Assembly: GCA_963920525.1 (NCBI GenBank)
Contig: OY986435.1
Span: forward strand, 98,536,115 to 98,600,114
Direction of reading: 5' to 3'
DNA length: 64,000 bases
Origin: Dichetophora obliterata
Taxonomy: Eukaryota; Arthropoda; Insecta; Diptera; Sciomyzidae
Every line of letters starts with the position of its first letter. The first letter of the stretch is position 1. Below are positions 23,419 to 34,713 of this stretch, one piece after another. The position numbers and the translations under genes were made by a program. The notes under the pieces were generated by a model, which was not told the DNA's origin, did no database searches, and worked only from the letters and a program-made list of their open reading frames with translations.

Positions 23419-23637
23419 TTAATATTTGGTAGGACCACCATTTTTCGATACAACCTCATATAAACAATTGGGCATGGAGTGCACAAGTTTTATAAGCTCA
23501 TAATTCGATACATCCTTCCAGGCTTCTTTGATAGCTAGTTTTAACTCAAGCACTGTGTCAAACCTTTGTCCTTGTGCTTTTTTGCCATAAATTTTACGGG
23601 AAAAACACCCCCAAAGGTTCAACATTGTCCCAATCAA
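23419..23637 (-). pseudogene. Tc1-like transposase, C-terminal fragment
   Basis: The minus-strand open frame contains NLWGCFSRKIYGKKAQGQRF, then TVLELKLAIKEAW and a final GGPTKY. This is the C-terminus of Tc1-like transposases, following the catalytic 'PIENLW' motif. The rest lies beyond the hAT insertion at about 26473-26640 on the same strand, where motifs such as WVFQ and VRVL can still be read in shifted frames. The key 'SPDLNPIE' segment is not readable. The gene is dead. Confidence 0.75.
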
Positions 23638-23827
23638 TGTTGCTAGATCAGCGGATTTTCCGCTAAATCAGCGGATTTTGCTGTCATTTGGCGGGATAAA
23701 TTATCAAAAATCCGCTGGCGGATTACTCTTTTTTTTATTAAATTTGGCTTAATTAGTATCTAATACAATTGATTTCGGGTTTGAAAATCTTTAATATTAA
23801 TATTATGTTGCAGCTGTTAATTTAATT

Positions 23828-23985
23828 TTTGAGGAACTGTCAAACTTTTCACTGCACCTGTTGTTGTTGCCTTGGTCAAACGCTGACGTTGAACGAGCGC
23901 TTAGCTTACTGATGGTGAAGTCTATAATAAGAAATCGCTTCGAATCGACACATTTAATTGCATTTTTAATATTAAGTAAGTATTT
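23828..23985 (+). pseudogene. hAT transposase C-terminal dimerization domain remnant
   Basis: The plus-strand frame reads FEELSNFSLHLLLLPWSNAD, directly followed by VERALSLLMVKSIIRNRF. This is the hAT family C-terminal signature (Pro..Ser-Asn-Ala-x-Val-Glu-Arg..Phe-Ser..Arg-Asn-Arg), which holds the transposase dimer together. The upstream catalytic part is missing, so the element depends on another copy or is dead. Confidence 0.75.
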
Positions 23986-24221
23986 CTTGTAAATGTCTTT
24001 AAAAACAAAATTGGTAATGATAATTTTAATTTTAAGAAATAGCTTAAAAAAGCACCAGAAGTGATGCCAATATACCCCGATCATATCTAATGTTAATTGG
24101 GTCGAATGCAATATATGTCAACAAGAACATTAATGAAGAATTTGTTGATTTAAAGTAGTATATACTTTTAGTTTTTTTAATTGGATCTTGAATTGATATT
24201 TTTTGTGATTTTATTTTTTTA

Positions 24222-24470
24222 CTTATATACGCCCATTTCATACCTGTTGCACTAACCATCTCCGATTTAGTTAAAATTTTTTTCTTGGATTGATTTATTG
24301 ATTGGAAAACCAAATCCGAGGTTATGAATTCTTAGAATCATTTTTAAATGCGATTTGGATAGGTTATTTTGTCTTTTTTATGGAAAAAAATATAAAACTT
24401 TTGAAAAAATTGCAGAAAGTTGACCTATTCTTAATTTCAAAGTTTAATTACATGCCAGCAACATTATGCA
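24222..24470. repeat. Left arm of a foldback within the hAT element
   Basis: This arm pairs imperfectly with 26045-26352: 'atacgcccatttca' and 'tctccgatttagtt' on the left correspond to 'gtgaaataggcgtat' and 'aaatcggagatagt' on the right, and 'catgccagcaac' pairs with 'gttgctggcatg'. The DD41D mariner sits between the arms. Related sequence occurs at 19070-19390. Confidence 0.6.
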
Positions 24471-24475
24471 TTATA

Positions 24476-25794
24476 AAGGGTGTCCCAACAAGAACGCAAT
24501 TTTTAAATTTGGCGCCATTCGAAGTGTCATTGTTTGACATTTGAACAATTGTTATTGTTTGCTAGTAGAAGGTACGAGGTTAGTAAAAATGGAGCGCTAC
24601 ACGAATGAACAACGCATTCTCATTGTGAAATTGTTTTACCAAAATGGTGATTTTGCGGCTACAGTTCGCAAATTGCGATCAATTTGGGGTCACAATAATG
24701 CTCCAAAAGAGTCAACAGAGTCAAAAAGAGTCAAAAAGAGTAAAGAGATTAATGGATAAATTTGTCGAAACTGGGTCTGTTAGTGATGTAAAGACAACAA
24801 CGCGCCTTCGACCAGGTCGATCGACCGAAAATGTCGCAGCTGTACGTGATGATGTCGCTCAAACTCCATCCACCTCAATTCGACACCGAGCTCAGCAAAT
24901 TGGTGTCTCCAAATCCACTATGCAGCGAATTTTGACGAAAGATTTGCATCTTCATGCATACAAAGTTCAATTGACTCAGGAACTGAAGCCAGCTGACCAT
25001 GGACAGCGAAGGGAGTTCGTTAATTGGGTATTGGAGAGACAACATGAAAATGCTGATTTTGCCGCTAAAATCATCTTCAGTGACGAGGCCCATTTCCATC
25101 TTGATGGCTTCGTCCAATAGGCAGAATTGTCGCATTTGGGGTGAGGAAAATCCTCGAGTGATTCACGAGAAACAAATGCATCCTCAACGTGTCACTTTGT
25201 GGTGTGGTTTTTGGGCTGGAGGAATCATTGGACCTTTTTTTTATGAAAATGAGAGGTCAAGCGCAAACAGTCAATGGTGTTCGGTATCGTGAAATGATAA
25301 CCAGTTTTTTCTTGCCTAGAATTGAAGAAATGAATGTGGAGGGCATGTTCCAACAAGACGGCACCACATGCCATACAGCCAGAGAAACAATTCAATTGCT
25401 GCATCAGTCATTTCCCGGTCGTGTTATTTCGCGTTTTGGAGATCAGAATTGGCCGCCTAGATCGTGCGATTTAACACCATTAGATTTTTTTCTTTGGGGT
25501 TTTTTGAAGTCGATGGTTTACGCGAATAAGCCGACGACGACTTAAGCCTTGAAAGAGGAAATTGGACGCTGCATTAATGAAATACCGCAGCTTTTATGCA
25601 AAACGGTCATTGAAAATTTCATTAAAAGATCGCGTATATGCCAGCAAAGCCGCGGCGGCCATCTGCACGATATATTGTTCCATACATAACCTCATTCTGT
25701 CTACTTTACGATATAATAAAGTTTCACGATTTTTTTTTTTAATATCTGTGTTTTATTTAAAATTTAAAAATTGCGCTCTTGTTGGGACACCTAT
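24476..25794 (+). mobile_element. DD41D (rosa-like) mariner, complete ends, broken gene
   Basis: The inverted ends contain GGTGTCCCAACAAGAACGCA (from 24479), matching the right end over 32 bp with one mismatch (25760-25791). TA stands on both sides (24474-24475 and 25795-25796). Length is about 1.3 kb, normal for mariners. The internal transposase is a pseudogene (separate entry). It inserted in the loop of a foldback inside the hAT element. Confidence 0.9.
24591..25700 (+). pseudogene. mariner-type transposase, DD41D, with frameshifts and a stop
   Basis: Starts at the ATG at 24591 (MERYTNEQRILIVKLFYQNG). Recognisable parts in order: an N-terminal helix-turn-helix region; a second HTH (IRHRAQQIGVSKSTMQRIL); a first catalytic Asp in IIFSDEAHFHL; a second in QQDGTTCHTA; a third in DLTPLDFFLWGFL. 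Between the second and third Asp I count 41 residues, the DD41D spacing described for the rosa group. The frame changes near 24700-24760 (at a duplicated 'agagtcaaa' run), near 25115 and near 25245, and an in-frame TAA lies near 25543. It cannot make a full protein. Confidence 0.85.
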
Positions 25795-25802
25795 TATATT
25801 TT

Positions 25803-26009
25803 CATTTTTTTACGTTCCATTGCTCTAATGTTAAGTTTTAATGAATTTTCAATACAAATTTAACTAGAATTTAACTTTTGAATTCAAAATTAAACAAATT
25901 GAAAGTTGAACAAATTCAAAAGCGTTGATAGCTAGTTAAATTGTTATTGGAAATTCATTATTAAATTAAGAACACACCTTCAGAAAGGTAATGGAACGTA
26001 AAAAAATTG
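25803..26009. repeat. Hairpin of ~200 bp right of the mariner
   Basis: The arms 'tttttttacgttccatt' (about 25806) and 'aatggaacgtaaaaaaa' (about 25992) plus 'atttaactag'/'ctagttaaat' nearer the centre form an imperfect palindrome with arms of roughly 65-75 bp. It is part of the repeated interior of the host element. Confidence 0.55.
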
Positions 26010-26044
26010 AAAATAATAAAAATTAAAGAACAACTATAGCGCCT

Positions 26045-26352
26045 GTTGCTGGCATGGTATTAAACTTTGAAATTAATAATGGGTAAACTTATTGCAATCC
26101 TTTCAAAAGTTTTATATTTTTCCCTTTAAAAAGACGAAATAGCATTCAAATTGACTGATCTACATTGTCTCCAAATCGACCCTACTTTGGTATTCGAATG
26201 GCTGTTTGTCAGCGTAAAAATTTCTTAAAATCACAAACTCCGGATTTGGTGTTCTAAAAAATTAACCAATCCAAGAACAAAATTTGAGTCAAATCGGAGA
26301 TAGTCAGTGCAACTGATATTAATTACACTTCAATGTGAAATAGGCGTATATA
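26045..26352. repeat. Right arm of the foldback within the hAT element
   Basis: Imperfect inverted partner of 24222-24470; see that entry for the matching motifs. Confidence 0.6.
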
Positions 26353-27188
26353 TGATACCAATTTTTTTGTTATAAATTCAGTTATTAAAAGCAAAAGAAG
26401 AATAATTAGCGGATTTTTTTTGGCAAATTTTGCGGATTTTGATCAGCAGTAGCTGGCAACAGTGGTCCCACTCCTTAGTCCAGTGAATGTGATTGCGTGC
26501 GAGCTTCTATAGGTTGTAATTTCAATACTCGCACCTGGGCTTCTTCCACTTTACGTTTTCTGTTGTGCGCAATATGTTGGCATTGTGCTTAGCTGCCACT
26601 GGAAGACCCAATTTATTTTTGATCTGAAACTAGTATAATAATTTCTTGTTCCATTTTTATTTTATTATTTTGGCGGCTTAAAGGCTTTGATTCATCTTTG
26701 TAGGTTTCTTAACGCCGTAGTAATTGCCTTTCTTTAAAAACAAACGAATTACTCCTTTAGATCTTCAAATTCTTCGTCCAATTTTCCGATTTGAGTCTTT
26801 ATGGTCTATTTGACCTTTTCTTATAGTTGCAACTGTGATTTAACGATTTAAAAATGAAAATTGTAATTTTACTGTTACTCAAATAATAAAAGAAATATCT
26901 AAAATTCACCAATTTTTCAGGCAAAGCTTCGTAATGATTTAAAAATTTTCGCTAATTGCACGGTATTTCTCCAGCTGCGCTTAAACGAATATATTTTGTA
27001 CATTTATTGTATTTTTACACGTGCCTTCGAAATTAAAACAAAAACAATAATGTATATGCAATAAAAAATTTCCGTTATTCCCACGAATAGTTTCAGCGAA
27101 AGCTTTATTGTTGAAAACATATTAAACATAGATTTATAAGACAGGAAAATTAAAATTGTGAGTGCGTTTAAACGAATATATGTCACTG

Positions 27189-27806
27189 TAAATGGAAATT
27201 GAAGTGACCAAATACATCTTAATTTTTTTTAAAAACAATAATTTCTATGTATCGTCACCTAAAATGTAAATCTAGGCGTAAAAACACTTTTTATGATTTT
27301 ACAGGAGAAGCCAAAAACAATCTAAATTTCTCAAGCGCTTATGAACTTAATCAAAAAAGATAAGCCCAACCTCATAAATTGCTGGCCTATTTTATTACAA
27401 CGACAGGAACTAGATTTGAGAATTGGCAAGACATCGATTAAGATTTAAGAGGGTTGAGGTTAATGGCATTATTTTGTAAATCTTTTTGACGGAACACAAC
27501 AAACGTATTACTTGGATTTAATATTTGACTTAACATTGTTCTTCAAAAAAGTGTTCAGACGTGTAAGGCAGTATTCTAGTGTAGAGGCCCGAATTTCGGA
27601 CCTCTTTTGATGATCGATAAAAAATACCCAATCAATATTTTTATTATGTGTTTATTTATATTTGAATAATACAAAATAAAATTTTTACAAAAAATTAAAA
27701 ATTAAAGCAAACTACAGTCTTGTGGAAACTAAGCGATTTTAACCCATCCAGTCATCTGAAAAAAAAAATTGATAATTAGTAAGAATGTCGCTAAAGTCCG
27801 AACTAG
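27189..27806. other. gish intron, no feature seen
   Basis: AT-rich intron between two mobile elements. Confidence 0.5.
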
Positions 27807-28082
27807 CAGAGAATATAAATTATATAGAGGTCCCAATTCGACTTCGAATGCTATTTCACTCAATTTTCGTTGAACAAGCGTCCGGAGAATAGAAAAAAAA
27901 ATAATTATGCATTGCCTCAGCGTTCGTTTTAACGCTGCCTATACTTTTCTATAGGTGCGCATGAAACAACTGCTAAGGCAAAAGCATAATTATTTTTGTT
28001 TTGTTTTCTATTCTCCGGAAGCTTGTACAATGAAACTTGAGTGAACTTCGAACTGACATCTCTATATAATTTATACTCTCTG
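27807..28082. mobile_element. 276-bp palindromic MITE
   Basis: Flanked by a perfect 7-bp direct repeat GAACTAG (27800-27806 and 28083-28089). The ends CAGAGAATATAAATTATATA and, reverse-complemented on the right, CAGAGAGTATAAATTATATA differ at one position. The two halves pair along most of their length, including 'tccggagaatagaaaa' and 'gcataattatttt'-type matches. It has no coding capacity. The target length of 7-8 bp and CAG ends suggest hAT relatives. Confidence 0.8.
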
Positions 28083-28486
28083 GAACTAGGGATATAGCGT
28101 CATGACCATTTTTCGCGAAATGGCGACTGTTTGGAAAAAAAAAAGTTATTTTTTTACCTTTTTTTCAAAATTATGAATTTTTTAAAAATATCAACCTTGG
28201 ATAACCAATCATATTTCATATATTTTATAACCACTGTTAGTCGATTCGACTAACACGCTTCAAAACTCGTTTTTGAGGAGCTGGTGGTACATAATATACA
28301 GTACATTTTACTAGAAATCAAAAACAATAATATTGGTCTTTGGTTTTTTTTTTATTTTGTACATATTTTCATAAGCTACTTATTTCATCAGTTTGAAAAA
28401 AAAGCAGTGTTTGTCGAAACATTGGTTATCCGGGGTTAAAAAACAAAGTCTTCACATAATCCTAAATAGGGCCATAAAGGAATATA

Positions 28487-29995
28487 CAGTTGCGAACAAA
28501 AGGATAGCAGTATTCATACTTATATTCAGATATGTTTGGATAAATAATACTAGCCTACAAGTTTCGTATCCGGTAAACCCATTATCAGGGACCGAAAATA
28601 ACTGTTATTTTACAATTTTCAGATGAAAAAGGCATAACGAAAAAGCTGCCGGAGGACTTTTTTAAATAAACCAATATAATCGTAATGGTAGCAGCTTCGA
28701 GAATATTAAACGCCTTTTAAATTTTCGACTGTTACTATAAAAGTTAAACTTAACTGTTATTTTTTGCCTTTTATTTTTTCGGGCAAAAATAACTGTTACT
28801 TTTGACTTTTATTTTTTAGGTCAAAAATAACAGTTATTTTGTGCCTTTTATTTTTTCGGTCAAAAATATCATGCAATTTGTATTTTTTCAAAGACCGCTT
28901 GGCTATATAAAATACTATTAAAACTAAAAAAGTGTAATAGCTCAAAATGTGCGTGCTGTTGAGACAATGAAAATTTCACTAAACTTTTTTTTGTCGTTCA
29001 AGCGGCATTTAAAAAAATTCTAATTGCCTGATATTTTTGACCGAAAAAATAAAAGGCACATAATATCTGTTATTTTTGACCTAAAAAATAAAAGACTAAA
29101 CTAACAGTTATTTTTGCCTGAAAAAATAAAAGGCATAAAATTACCAATATTTTTGTCGGAAAAAATAAAAGTTAAATGATAACTGTTAACATCTGATTTT
29201 TTTGTTAAAAACCATAACCGGTACGGTCCCTGCCCATTATCATTCTTATATGTACTTTCAACTCAAGTCTGTACTCTGTTTCCTCCTATATTGCAAAATT
29301 TTCAAGATACAGGGTGTTTTACGTTTCTGGCACGTGTTTAGTATTATTAATCTAGAATCTAAATTACTCACCATAAAATAAAAAATAATATTCTGTATTT
29401 TAAAATAAAAATATCAATTTTTTAATCAATCGTTTCATGTGCGGTAGCGGAGAAAAAATTTTGATATTATCCAACGAAATATCAACAAATTTTGTATCTT
29501 TTGTTTTAGCGGAGCTGAACTCGTCCAAAGTTAGAATTTAGAAAAAAAACTGTTGATTAAGTGTATTTTAAAATGAAATACAGACATTTTAAATTTGGAC
29601 AATCACAGCTCCGCTAAAACAAAAGATACACAATTTGTTGATATATCGTTGGATAATCTCAAAATTTTTGCTCCGCTACCGCACATCACACGATAGTGGT
29701 TGATATATTGATTGAAAAGCTGATATTTTTTCTAAAATACAAAATAATATTTTTTATTTTATTTATTTATGGTGAGTAGTTAAGATTCTAGATCAATAAA
29801 ACTAAACTCGTGCCAAAAACGTAAAACATCCTGTATATTGAAAATGCTACAATATAGGAGGAAACTCAGTACAGATTTGAAACCAGCGTTAAAACATATA
29901 GGAATGATAATGGGTTTACTGGATACGAAATTTGTAGACTAGTATTATTAACATATCTGAATACAAGAGGACTGCTATTATTTCACTCGCAGCTG
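28487..29995. mobile_element. TA-flanked foldback element
   Basis: The left end CAGTTGCGAACAAAAGGATA pairs with the right end, which reads CAGCTGCGAGTGAAATAATA when reverse-complemented. TA lies outside both ends (28485-28486 and 29996-29997). The arms continue inward for several hundred bases ('aaacccattatc', 'tttcctcctatattg', 'ttgttttagcggagct' and their inverses), centred near 29560. The ends resemble Tc1-like termini. A hAT MITE is inserted in the left arm (28586-29232), and the pairing resumes on both sides of it. Confidence 0.8.
28586..29232. mobile_element. hAT MITE nested in the foldback arm
   Basis: A perfect 8-bp target duplication CCCATTAT lies at 28578-28585 and 29233-29240. The inverted ends are CAGGGACCG and CGGTCCCTG. 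The interior consists of inverted repeats of 'aaaaataactgttatttt' and 'ccttttattttttcgg'. It interrupts the 'cccattatcatt' sequence, which is unbroken in the opposite arm of the host foldback. It is therefore younger than the host. Confidence 0.9.
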
Positions 29996-29997
29996 TA

Positions 29998-32491
29998 TAT
30001 AAAAAAGGCCCACACCAAATTTTAAGTTAATCGGTCCATTAGAACTATCATCTCAACCGTGTTGGACAAAGTAGTTTCGAGAAAAACGCATTTAAATTTT
30101 TCAGTCGAAATTTCAGACAGTCAGACACTAAAATGCTATAGCTTTTAAAATAATTCGAATTTCGAAAATCCTTTTAAATATTTATTGTTGAATATATTAA
30201 TCATCGGAAAATGAAAAATTTATGTTTTCAATTTCCTGCACAGAATGAAATGAATTAATGTAATTTTTCAGCGAAAACCTCGAAAATGTCAGAAAACTCT
30301 AGACATTGATTCATTCATCAAAAAAATTCATCATTTGCAGAAATTTTCACTCTGCATTGTCTGAAGACATTTTCATTGCATAGTTTTAGGGAGTTTTTTT
30401 GATTTAGTTTACTATTTTTCTCCATGAAAACTACACTCAAAGAAATATTTGTTCATATTGACCAATTCCTAGGTATAGTTGATACATTTTTTGTCAATAT
30501 ACAGTCAACAAAAGCTTTTGTCAATTAGATTTAAGGTGAAAAGTTACAATTATATTGACAACAATTTATTTTGTTTATTTGATAAATGGATGTTTCAATT
30601 TAATATAAGCCTTTATCACGAATATCGCGTTTTTATTGTTCATTTGATAAAACACTTTGTCAATATGAATACAGAATATTTCAACATGAAAAATAATTTG
30701 TTGAATTTTCTATTCTGTTGAAAACATGTATTTTATCAATAATACTCAAATGTTTTGTTGTTTTGATTAAAAGATTTTATTACAGTTTATACATAATAAA
30801 CATACTTATAAATATAATTATGGAATTCACAAACGCTGATATTATCCATGCTGAATTCATTGAAAAAGAAGCTCAATTTGTAGTCATCGCTCATGATAAA
30901 TGCATTTAGAAACTCAGCCAAAAATGTTGAAGTTCCTCATATGTCAAAGGTGCATTATGGTAAAATTGGTACACTTGAAAACAAAAAAAATTTATTTCAC
31001 AAGATCATATGCACACACTTTGCTTCCACACACAAGTTAGCTTCCACTTAAAATATTGCACTGTATTTTAAAGCTTTCCCGAATTTTATCTTCATAACTT
31101 TATTTTGTACATGATTTAAAAGAAATACCAACCATTTCTTTCTGTTGTCATTTTTAAAGGTTTTTGAAATTGATAAGCCATTTTATCATTATGAAATTGA
31201 AATTTTATCCACTTGAATCGATCGATTATCAATAACATTAATTATTTCTTCAGTATAACAAATCTATTGATCAAGCCAACAAAGTAGTTTGTTAATATTA
31301 TTTATTAAAATGATGAAATATTATTCCGATTGATTGACGAGTTTGTCAGCTAATAAAACCATTCCTTCAAAACAACGTATTAAATTTGTTGCTGTTTTAA
31401 ATCAAATTGATAAAATTTATTTGGAATTGACAAAAAATAAAGCATTTTTGATAAAGTTGAATGGATTTCTGATGAAGCCTTTAGCAGGGCCGAAATTGCA
31501 ATAAAATCAGCAAGTGATTTTTTCCTTTTCATATTGAAAAAAGTTGTTGTTGTTGTCATTGTTGTTGTTTCTTTGGAAAGATTCGTTAGAACAATTAATT
31601 GTTCCTAAATTGGACCTAAAGCTCAATAAACGATTTTAAACTATCAAACAACTAGAATATGTATTTAAAATCAGGTGTGATTTAAACTATCAAACATTTA
31701 GAATTTGCATTTAAATCATATAAAATTAACATAATAAATAACAAGGTCATTTAGAAAAAAAACTTTAAATTATTTTTATAATTTGAAGGTCTTTAAAGAC
31801 TCTTAAGTTTGATTTTATTTTATAAAAGTTAAAAATAACTGTTAAAAATAAGAGTTATTCAGTGAGAGTTAAAAATAAAAGTTATAAATAACTCTTATTT
31901 GATAACTCTTACTTTCGACTATCAATAATAACTTTCAGCGATGCAAAAAGACTCGGGAAAAAAGTCATAAAAGTCTTAACCTCTGCTTGTAAAGTCATTA
32001 AAATTAGTCATATCTTTTAGAATTCTTTCTAAGCAAGGAAACACAATTTATGTAAAATATAAATACGAGGTCTTATTAGGCGTATATTATGTAACGTAAA
32101 AAAATGTCTTCTTTTTGTTTTTTTAAATGACGGTAGTAGAGCCATTTTTGTAATGCCATTCCATTATTGGAATATCATTAGTTGAATATTAAAGGCTAGC
32201 ACAAGTGCATGTTTCAATTCAAAAAAACTCATCGAACCAAAAAGCAATTCACGCTAAGGCATGCCAAGGACCAAACCAAATCATGCATGCCATTCCAACA
32301 ACAACGTTAACTCCAGCTATGACATGCAACCGATTTCTCAATTCATAGGTTGCATGGCTTATTGAAAATATGTGTTGAATCACTATTTCATACATGTATT
32401 TGATATATGACGCTCTATGTTGTGTATGTGAATCTAAAGTTATTTATAATATGAAAAAAACACATTTTGTTTATATTTATATATCTTATAC
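29998..32491. other. gish intron, no gene; repeat traces
   Basis: Mostly AT-rich DNA with runs of 'ttgataaa'/'tttgtcaa' motifs (30460-31460). At 31820-31935 'aaaaataactgttaaaaataagagtt' type motifs in both orientations resemble the interior of the hAT MITE at 28586-29232. Short frames at 30479-30909 show no domain. Confidence 0.4.
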
Positions 32492-32493
32492 TA

Positions 32494-32893
32494 AGGGTTC
32501 TCATCTAAGCATGTAAACATGCAAACATGTATAGCATTTAAACTTGTGATGAGCTATAAAGTGTAAATAGCGTAAATGTCGACAAAATGGCGGCTGAGGC
32601 TATGACAACATTATGACTTTTTTAAATTTAAACCTTTTAAAAACCTTCATTAACATAGACAAATAAATAAAACGTGTTCATATTTACTCCAACTACTTTA
32701 AATATGTAATGATTAGCGTCAAAAGCAACCCTCATTCACACACGTAGATTTACATGCTAGTTTACACCACAAAATAGGCTCGGAAATGATGTAAACTCAC
32801 GCCCATACAAATTTTGACAGCTAGTTTACGCGCATGTAAGTTCACAAGGTTTGCAATGTTTACGTGTCAGTTACATGCTTAGATGAGAACCCT
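32494..32893. mobile_element. MITE family M, copy 1 (400 bp)
   Basis: Perfect 23-bp inverted ends begin AGGGTTCTCATCTAAGCATG at 32494 and mirror exactly at 32871-32893. TA flanks both sides (32492-32493 and 32894-32895). A second, shorter copy lies in opposite orientation at 62168-62506, sharing interior stretches such as 'tgtcgacaaaatg' and 'atgatgtaaactcacgccc'. It has no coding capacity. Confidence 0.9.
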
Positions 32894-32895
32894 TA

Positions 32896-34711
32896 CTATT
32901 AAACGAGCAATATTTGTTTGTTTGTTTATTTGTTTGTAAATGAGTTCTCGAAAACGGCCCAAGCGATAACGGCACATGACATGGTGTCTTCATACCGATT
33001 TTAATGAGTTGTCCTGTGCACCATGCAAACGTTTAAGTATGTCATTATTGAACTCAATGCACTAAGTTGTTTGAATCATACTGTTGTAAAAAGCCACACT
33101 CAACAAGTTCGAACAACATGACATGGCTTGACATTGAGTTTCTGTCGCACAAATCATTGTTCAAGCAATTCGTCTTATGCTAGCCTTTGTTGAATATCAG
33201 TAGTTTATATCGCTGTGAGCTTTTTGTACCCTGTATTTGATAATCTAAACGTTTTCCACTTAATTTTGGATGAGGAGTCTCGTGGTGACATTTACTTACC
33301 ACTTCTTTATCGAACATTTTAGAAAACAATTTTTTTCACAAGATGCACTTTTGAACCATTAGAATTTTTGGAATAATTTTACTTTAGAGCCCGGACCCGA
33401 ATTTATTTTTTCAAAGTGTGTATTTAGTAGTCCTAAATCCGAATCCGCTTTCAAAAAATGTCTTTTTCGAATGGTTTAAGAGATTGTCAAAGTTTCAAAA
33501 AATGATAATTTGAAGTATGTGAAAACGTCTACAATATTTACATGTAAATGAAATTCTAAAAAAAATGTTTGATTATTATAAAGTTGAAGTGTGTTCTTTT
33601 AAATGAGATATCAACAAATAAAATCCTTTAAGTACTTTAATAAATACTAAGGATAAATCGTAGCTCCAAATGTGAATAATTGCGATGCTTTTGCACTACA
33701 AAATATAGTGAAAAATGCAAATTCTTTTAATTTGCACTATAACTTTAATGTGTTTTTCCCCGGAAGGAATTTTTTGGAAATTTGCAAATATAGGAAGGTA
33801 TGTATGAGTTAAATATCCTGCTAAAATTAAAATTCACGCGCAGTCATGTCGTGCTTAAATTTAACAGACTTATTTTCTGTTTTTAATTACAATAAATCAG
33901 TGAATTTATAAATTATTGGACAGCTGCAAGCGTGGCATTTAATTGCAAAAAATCAGACAAAGTGTTCGAATGGCCTTTACTTTAAATTATATTCTAATTC
34001 AGAAGCCCAAGATGGCTTTCAATGGCGGTGTCGGGAGTGGTTTTATTTATTGTGGTTGTAATATAAATGGTATTTTTAATAACATTTATGAAGTTATATT
34101 TGATGGAAGGAAAAAGCGCCGCAGATGAAAAATTGTTTTCAAATATTTACTTTCTTTCCAGTATGAGCTGACATGGCATAACAAACTGAGCCAGAATGCT
34201 CTGATTGTATGGATTATTGTGATTCTGAATAAGAAAGCACTTGACTTTCATAAAAACAACTTTTTTATTTAACAAGATCACATTAGTTTTGGAAATGTTA
34301 ACGTAAAAGGGCAAATTAAGTTCCAAGCACTTAAAAATTTGGACTGAATTTTTAAGTTTTAGCGAATTTTATTTCCGAAACCAATCGAGAAAGACAATTT
34401 TCGTTCGCATTTTTACACTAAGGAAGTCCGAATATATTTAATAAGAAGAAGTAAAAAAAGAGAACTTCGTTTCTAAGCACTTATAAAATGTACACTGAAT
34501 TTTCAAACTTTCGCGAATTTTATCTCCTAAACCAAACGACAGCGAAAATTTCTGTTTTCATATTTAGGCTTAGGAGACCCAAGTTCATTTAATAAAATGA
34601 AGAAAAAAAAATCTCGTGTCAGGCTCTAAAGTAAAATTGTGCCGAATTTTTAGTTTGTTTTTTTCAGCAAAGTTATTCCTATTATTTTGACCAACAACTT
34701 TGCTGAACAAA
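32896..34711. other. gish intron, no feature seen
   Basis: AT-rich noncoding sequence; no recognisable coding frame or element end. Confidence 0.4.
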
Positions 34712-34713
34712 TA

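Larger units (their letters stand above)
23635..26464. mobile_element. hAT element inside the Tc1-like transposase
   Basis: The ends are inverted (CAATGTTGCTAG on the left; reverse complement of the right end CACTGTTGCCAG), with shared 'cggatttt' motifs just inside. An 8-bp target duplication flanks it: GTCCCAAT (23627-23634) and GTCCCACT (26465-26472), one mismatch. It carries a hAT dimerization-domain remnant at 23828-23985, an internal foldback and a DD41D mariner. All three lines of evidence (8-bp duplication, CA..TGTTGC ends, hAT domain) agree. Confidence 0.8.
23163..27188. mobile_element. Tc1-like transposon carrying nested insertions
   Basis: The inverted ends begin CAGTGGCACATATTCGTTTA at 23163; the reverse complement of the right end (to 27188) reads CAGTGACATATATTCGTTTA. 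TA flanks both sides (23161-23162 and 27189-27190). The motif 'atattcgtttaaa' recurs subterminally on both sides (23363 and, inverted, 26980-26993), giving an IR/DR arrangement. A minus-strand transposase remnant lies inside and is interrupted by a hAT element at 23635-26464. Without that insertion the element is about 1.2 kb. Confidence 0.85.

Noticed and set aside
30479..30909. Two adjacent short frames in AT-rich DNA
   Set aside because: Biased Phe/Ile/Asn/Tyr composition from AT-rich sequence, no recognisable motif.
33943..34128. 61-codon plus-strand frame
   Set aside because: No domain, no splice or element context; chance frame.
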